DNA of 17,720 nucleotides, from the NCBI GenBank assembly GCA_031255425.1, contig JAIRSN010000060.1, forward strand, positions 1-17,720, written 5' to 3'. The position numbers were made by a program, and so were the translations under genes. Shown here in pieces: positions 14,661 to 17,720 of the stretch. The notes under the pieces are model-generated. The model was not told the origin of the DNA and ran no database searches. It was given only the letters and a program-made list of their open reading frames with translations. Source of the DNA: Dysgonamonadaceae bacterium. Lineage in GTDB: Bacteria; Bacteroidota; Bacteroidia; Bacteroidales; Azobacteroidaceae. Numbering within the stretch: position 1 is the stretch's first letter; the number at the start of each line of letters is the position of its first letter.

Positions 14661-17123
14661 TTATCTAAGTTTTGCGTTTAATTTTTCTTCCAGATTTTTC
14701 TGTATGCGCGACATTGCCGCTTCGATTTGTTTGTCGTTCAATGTCTTTTCTTCGTCTTGCAGAATGAAACTCACTGCATACGACTTTTTCCCTTCCGGCA
14801 GGTTCGTGCCTTCGTACACATCGAACAGGATGACTTCTTTCAGCAATCCCTTTTCCGTCCGGCAGGCTACTTTTTCTATATCCGAAAAAGAAGTGTTTTT
14901 GTCCAACAGCAAGGCGAGATCTCTTTTCACTGCGGGAAATTTCGGTATTTCGGTGTATTTTACCTGCCCGTTTTTGTTTTCCTTCAACAAGGCATCCCAA
15001 TTTAATTCGGCAAAATAAACGTCTGCCTGTATGTCGAATTGCCTGCAAACGTTTTTCCGAAGGATTCCAAAGACCCCCAACAACTTGCCGGAAAGGGTTT
15101 CGATAGACAATCCGTCGGAGAACACATCGTCTTGAAACGGTTTGCAGGCAATCTTTTTAAGGGGGATGTTTAAGCGCGAAAGGATATTTTCGATGTAAGC
15201 CTTTAATTCGTAAACCGATGTTTTTTCGGCAGGCCGGATCCAACTGTTTGCCAGCGTATTTCCCGTCAACCACAACGCCAGCTTAAATTCTTCCTTGATG
15301 GCGGACAGGTAATTGTTTTCCTTTAACCGTTCGGGGAGATGAAAATAGGTGTTCCCGAACTCATAGAGTTTCAGGTCCGGATTTTTCCGGTTCCGGTTGT
15401 ATTCGATTGTTTCCAAGCCTCCGAACAACAGGGTCTGGCGCATCACATCCAAACCGGCGCTCAGGGGATTCTTTACGAATACCGCGTTGGTTTTGGGAAA
15501 GGCTGCCGACGGTTCATAATACGCCGACGCCGTCAGCGAATTGTTCAGTATCTCGTGAAAACCGGCTCCGGTGAGCTGTTCGGAAATAAGGTATTGCAGT
15601 TTATAATTCTTGTCCGCAGGCGTTTGGTACGACAGCGTCGACTTGATTTCTTCCTTCACTTCTACGTTGTTGTATCCGTAGATGCGCAGAATATCTTCGA
15701 TGACGTCCACGTCGCGGGTAACATCCACCCGGTAGGCGGGAATGTTTAACAGCCAGCAGTCGCCGTTTTTCTCCAGAACTTCGATTTCGAGGTTTTTCAG
15801 AATAAGGGCGATCGTGTCTTCCGGAATGTGTTTTCCTATCAGCCGGCCGGCTTTCCGGAGCGACAGCGCTACCGGCGGACGGTTGATTTTGAGCGGATAA
15901 ACGTCTTGAACCGGACCGGTAACGGCTCCGCCGGCGACTTCTTTGATCAGGAGTGCGGCGCGTTTCAGGACGTACAGCGTATTGTCCGGATCGGCGCCCC
16001 GTTCGAAGCGGAACGACGCATCCGTGTTTAACCCGTGGTAACGGGCAGTTTTGCGGATCCACGACGGATTGAAACAGGCGGATTCGAGGAATACATCCTG
16101 TGTCGTTTCGGTAACGCCGGAGTCCAGTCCGCCGAAAACGCCGCCGATGCACATTCCGTTTCCGGCATTGCAAATCATCAGGTCGTTGGCGGAAAGTTTC
16201 CGCTCTACGCCGTCCAGCGTGACGAAAGGCGTGCCTTCGGGAAGGGTTTTGACAATCACCCGGTTGCCTTTGATTTCCCGCAAATCGAAGGCATGGAGCG
16301 GTTGCCCTGTTTCGTGCAGCACGTAGTTGGTGACGTCCACGACGTTGTTTATCGAACGGACGCCGATCGCTTCCAGCCGCTTTTTGAGCCATCCGGGACT
16401 TTCTTTGACCGTGATGTTTTTGATTGTGACGCCGCTGTACCGCGGACAGGCGGTTGTGTTTTCCACTTCGACGGTCACCGCCGGTGCGGGATCTTCTATC
16501 CGGAACGCTTCCACACCGGGCCGGCGCACGGCGCACGGCGTCCGGTGCAGGGACAGCCAGGCTGCCAGGTCGCGGGCGACGCCGTAATGCGATGCCGCGT
16601 CGATCCGGTTGGGCGTGATGTCCACTTCCAGCACGTAATCGCTTTCTAATTTATAATACTCTTTGGCGGGCATTCCTGCCGGTGTTTCTTCCGGAAGCAC
16701 AATGATGCCGTCGTGACTGCTTCCGATGCCGATTTCGTCTTCGGCGCAGATCATGCCGTTGGATTCGATGCCTCTTATTTTGGATTTTTTGATTGTAAAC
16801 GATTCCTCTCCCGCATAGAGGGTAGTGCCGACGGTGGCGACCACCACTTTTTGCCCGGCGGCCACGTTGGGCGCTCCGCAGACAATCTGTTGCGGTTCGC
16901 CGTTGCCCAGATCCACCGTTGTGACGTGCAGGTGGTCGGAGTTGGGATGTTTTTCACACGTGATAATCCGGCCGGTCACCAATCCTTTCAGTCCGCCCCG
17001 GACGGCTTCGACTTCTTCAACACTGCCGGTTTCCAAACCGATGGCGGTAAGCACTTCCGGTAACTGTTCGGGGGACAGGTCGAAAAGAAGGTAGTCTTTC
17101 AGCCAGTTATATGAAATATTCAT
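14661..17123 (-). CDS. pheT: Phenylalanine--tRNA ligase beta subunit
   Basis: This 820-aa protein is full length. In order it has an N-terminal MNISYNWLKDYL, an EMAP/Trbp-like tRNA-binding OB fold (about residues 40-150, RIITCEKHPNSDHLHVTTVD, IVCGAPNVAAGQKV), the B3/B4 editing domain (about 210-385, NVVDVTNYVLHETGQPLHAFD), a B5 domain (about 410-485), the catalytic-like core (about 500-700) and a C-terminal ferredoxin-fold anticodon-binding domain (about 727-820, YTEIPKFPAVKRDLALLLDK). It pairs with PheS, which is not in this window, to form the alpha2beta2 enzyme that charges and proofreads tRNA-Phe. It heads a minus-strand unit with yebC and the sugar genes. Confidence 0.97.
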   Translation of the reverse strand: MNISYNWLKDYLLFDLSPEQLPEVLTAIGLETGSVEEVEAVRGGLKGLVTGRIITCEKHPNSDHLHVTTVDLGNGEPQQIVCGAPNVAAGQKVVVATVGTTLYAGEESFTIKKSKIRGIESNGMICAEDEIGIGSSHDGIIVLPEETPAGMPAKEYYKLESDYVLEVDITPNRIDAASHYGVARDLAAWLSLHRTPCAVRRPGVEAFRIEDPAPAVTVEVENTTACPRYSGVTIKNITVKESPGWLKKRLEAIGVRSINNVVDVTNYVLHETGQPLHAFDLREIKGNRVIVKTLPEGTPFVTLDGVERKLSANDLMICNAGNGMCIGGVFGGLDSGVTETTQDVFLESACFNPSWIRKTARYHGLNTDASFRFERGADPDNTLYVLKRAALLIKEVAGGAVTGPVQDVYPLKINRPPVALSLRKAGRLIGKHIPEDTIALILKNLEIEVLEKNGDCWLLNIPAYRVDVTRDVDVIEDILRIYGYNNVEVKEEIKSTLSYQTPADKNYKLQYLISEQLTGAGFHEILNNSLTASAYYEPSAAFPKTNAVFVKNPLSAGLDVMRQTLLFGGLETIEYNRNRKNPDLKLYEFGNTYFHLPERLKENNYLSAIKEEFKLALWLTGNTLANSWIRPAEKTSVYELKAYIENILSRLNIPLKKIACKPFQDDVFSDGLSIETLSGKLLGVFGILRKNVCRQFDIQADVYFAELNWDALLKENKNGQVKYTEIPKFPAVKRDLALLLDKNTSFSDIEKVACRTEKGLLKEVILFDVYEGTNLPEGKKSYAVSFILQDEEKTLNDKQIEAAMSRIQKNLEEKLNAKLR

Positions 17124-17160
17124 GCTTGTATGTTTCTTAATGATTTCAAAAAATGATGGG

Positions 17161-17168
17161 CAAAAGTA
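17161..17168 (-). promoter_or_regulatory. -7 promoter box of the pheT unit
   Basis: The minus strand reads TACTTTTG, an exact TAnnTTTG match, 37 bp before the pheT start codon. A TTG lies 22 bp further upstream as a poor -33 candidate. The surrounding sequence matches the hppA promoter over 14 bases. Confidence 0.65.
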
Positions 17169-17210
17169 ATAAATTTTGCCTGATTTATTGCAACGAATAA
17201 TAAAGATTTT

Positions 17211-17224
17211 GAGGCGGCGGCCTC
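17211..17224. repeat. GC-rich palindrome upstream of pheT
   Basis: GAGGC-GGCG-GCCTC forms a 5-bp hairpin with TTTT on one side and TTTTGA-type flanks on the other. The core shares the GCCGCCGCC motif (in inverse) with 9110-9124 and 17319-17326, suggesting a dispersed GC palindrome family. It could also act as a terminator for + strand reads. Confidence 0.45.
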
Positions 17225-17307
17225 TTTTATATTACACCTTATATATACAGGTACAGGACGATGATAATCCGCAGCCAGGCAGATACACCGTACTTCTTTA
17301 AAATACA

Positions 17308-17366
17308 AAAGCGGCTGCGCCGCCGCTTTCCAAGTATATTGGAAAACGTCCCGGAGAAGTTTTTAC
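17308..17366 (+). repeat. Palindromic repeat cluster next to the IS left end (copy 4)
   Basis: AAAGCGGC (17308-17315) pairs with GCCGCTTT (17322-17329). The next hairpin, TTTCCAA (17327-17333) with TTGGAAA (17339-17345), shares three bases with it, so the two are alternatives. ACGTCCCGGAG (17346-17356) and a decayed tail ending TTTTTACG (17359-17366) follow, matching the unit at 9022-9104. This is a diverged copy of the same family, directly abutting the insertion sequence. Confidence 0.65.
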
Positions 17367-17496
17367 GGGGGCTGACTAAAAAGTCCTCATTCGTATTTTT
17401 CGTTTTTTCTTTCCCTCCGGCAGAATTCCCAAGCATCGAATTGAAGTTGCAGCATCGAAAGAGAGGTTATTTGAAAATAAGCAGTCTGTTTATAAA

Positions 17497-17533
17497 AAAA
17501 GTTCTCTCTACAGTTGTGTAAGAGAGAACTTTT
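17497..17533. terminator. Hairpin in the IS leader, before the transposase gene
   Basis: AAAAGTTCTCTCT (17497-17509) pairs perfectly with AGAGAGAACTTTT (17521-17533) around an 11-nt loop. On the minus strand the stem runs into a seven-T tract, so it is a good terminator for leftward reads. For rightward reads from outside the element it would form upstream of the transposase. A promoter-like TATCTTAG (17537-17544) lies just downstream, with GTTG 20 bp before it inside the hairpin. Confidence 0.65.
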
Positions 17534-17580
17534 GTGTATCTTAGCGTGACAAAAAAAACATAAATACACAGTCCAAAGAT

Positions 17581-17720
17581 ATGCAAATTCCGGTATTCAA
17601 GCAAAATAATCAGGGTCAAATTTCCCTGTTTCCTGCCCGTTTAGATGAAAACATAGCTGAAAATGATTTGGTTCGCCTGATAAACAGGATTGTCGATGCG
17701 ATGGAGCTTAAAGAGCTTTT
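17581..17720 (+). CDS. IS1182-family transposase, 3'-partial
   Basis: The frame starts at ATG 17581 and stays open to the window end, giving 46 full codons and part of another. The N-terminus is MQIPVFKQNNQGQISLFPAR, followed by LDENIAENDLVRLINRIVDAMELKEL. The pattern of a short polar leader, LFP, then LDE.I.E..LVR.I..IVD is the usual opening of IS1182/DUF772-type transposases. The catalytic DDE residues lie beyond the window and cannot be checked. A hairpin and a promoter-like box precede it within the IS leader. Confidence 0.75.
   Translation, partial: MQIPVFKQNNQGQISLFPARLDENIAENDLVRLINRIVDAMELKEL

Larger units (their letters stand above)
17368..17720 (+). mobile_element. IS1182-like insertion sequence, left part (continues past window)
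   Basis: The left terminal repeat GGGGCTGACTAAAAAGTC is at 17368-17385. It is followed by about 195 bp of leader containing a 13-bp-stem hairpin, then the transposase start at 17581. The right end lies outside the window. The terminal sequence resembles IS1182-type ends from Bacteroidota, and the transposase N-terminus supports this, but the subgroup cannot be fixed without the rest. Confidence 0.75.

Overview
The window looks like a chromosomal segment from a Bacteroidales/Bacteroidota bacterium. Supporting signs are a FISUMP-domain surface protein, Bacteroidota-type -7 promoter boxes (TAnnTTTG), a lipoprotein-type RND adaptor, a membrane pyrophosphatase of the K+-dependent type, and an IS1182-like transposase start. 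The species cannot be named from this alone.

Layout. (1) 1-1078: the 3' part of a gene for an Ig-like plus FISUMP-domain exported protein, cut by the window edge. (2) 1079-2014: about 0.9 kb without a recognisable gene. It holds a hairpin, a 10-bp tandem duplication, a candidate 51-aa ORF and an 80% GC island, and ends in a 10+10 bp palindrome that is a good operator candidate. (3) 2015-8751: a five-gene + strand unit of TetR regulator, TolC-like outer-membrane factor, lipoprotein membrane-fusion adaptor, HAE1-type RND pump and a 97-aa PII-like protein, closed by a strong terminator at 8775-8818. (4) 8819-9247: a repeat-rich intergenic stretch with a 97-bp MITE-like element and about 42-bp palindromic repeat units, then a promoter for an outer-membrane beta-barrel gene (9248-9934). 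(5) 9957-10001: a 21-bp perfect hairpin that separates the beta-barrel gene from the convergent hppA. (6) 17123 down to 10028 (minus strand): pheT, yebC, a wbpE-like aminotransferase and a wbpD-like acetyltransferase, tightly packed. hppA follows with its own promoter box. (7) 17124-17720: more palindromes, then the left end of an IS1182-like element with the first 46 codons of its transposase, cut by the window edge.

How the parts work together. The pump genes encode a full tripartite efflux system spanning both membranes under a local TetR regulator. The PII-like protein at the end is the unusual member and may sense a ligand or modulate the pump. The aminotransferase/acetyltransferase pair matches the two consecutive steps that make UDP-2,3-diacetamido-2,3-dideoxy-hexuronate, a surface-glycan precursor, although it sits beside translation genes. 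The MITE at 8925-9021 and the IS at 17368 share an identical 18-bp terminus, and both lie against the same palindromic repeat family. This suggests the IS (and a non-autonomous derivative) targets those repeats.
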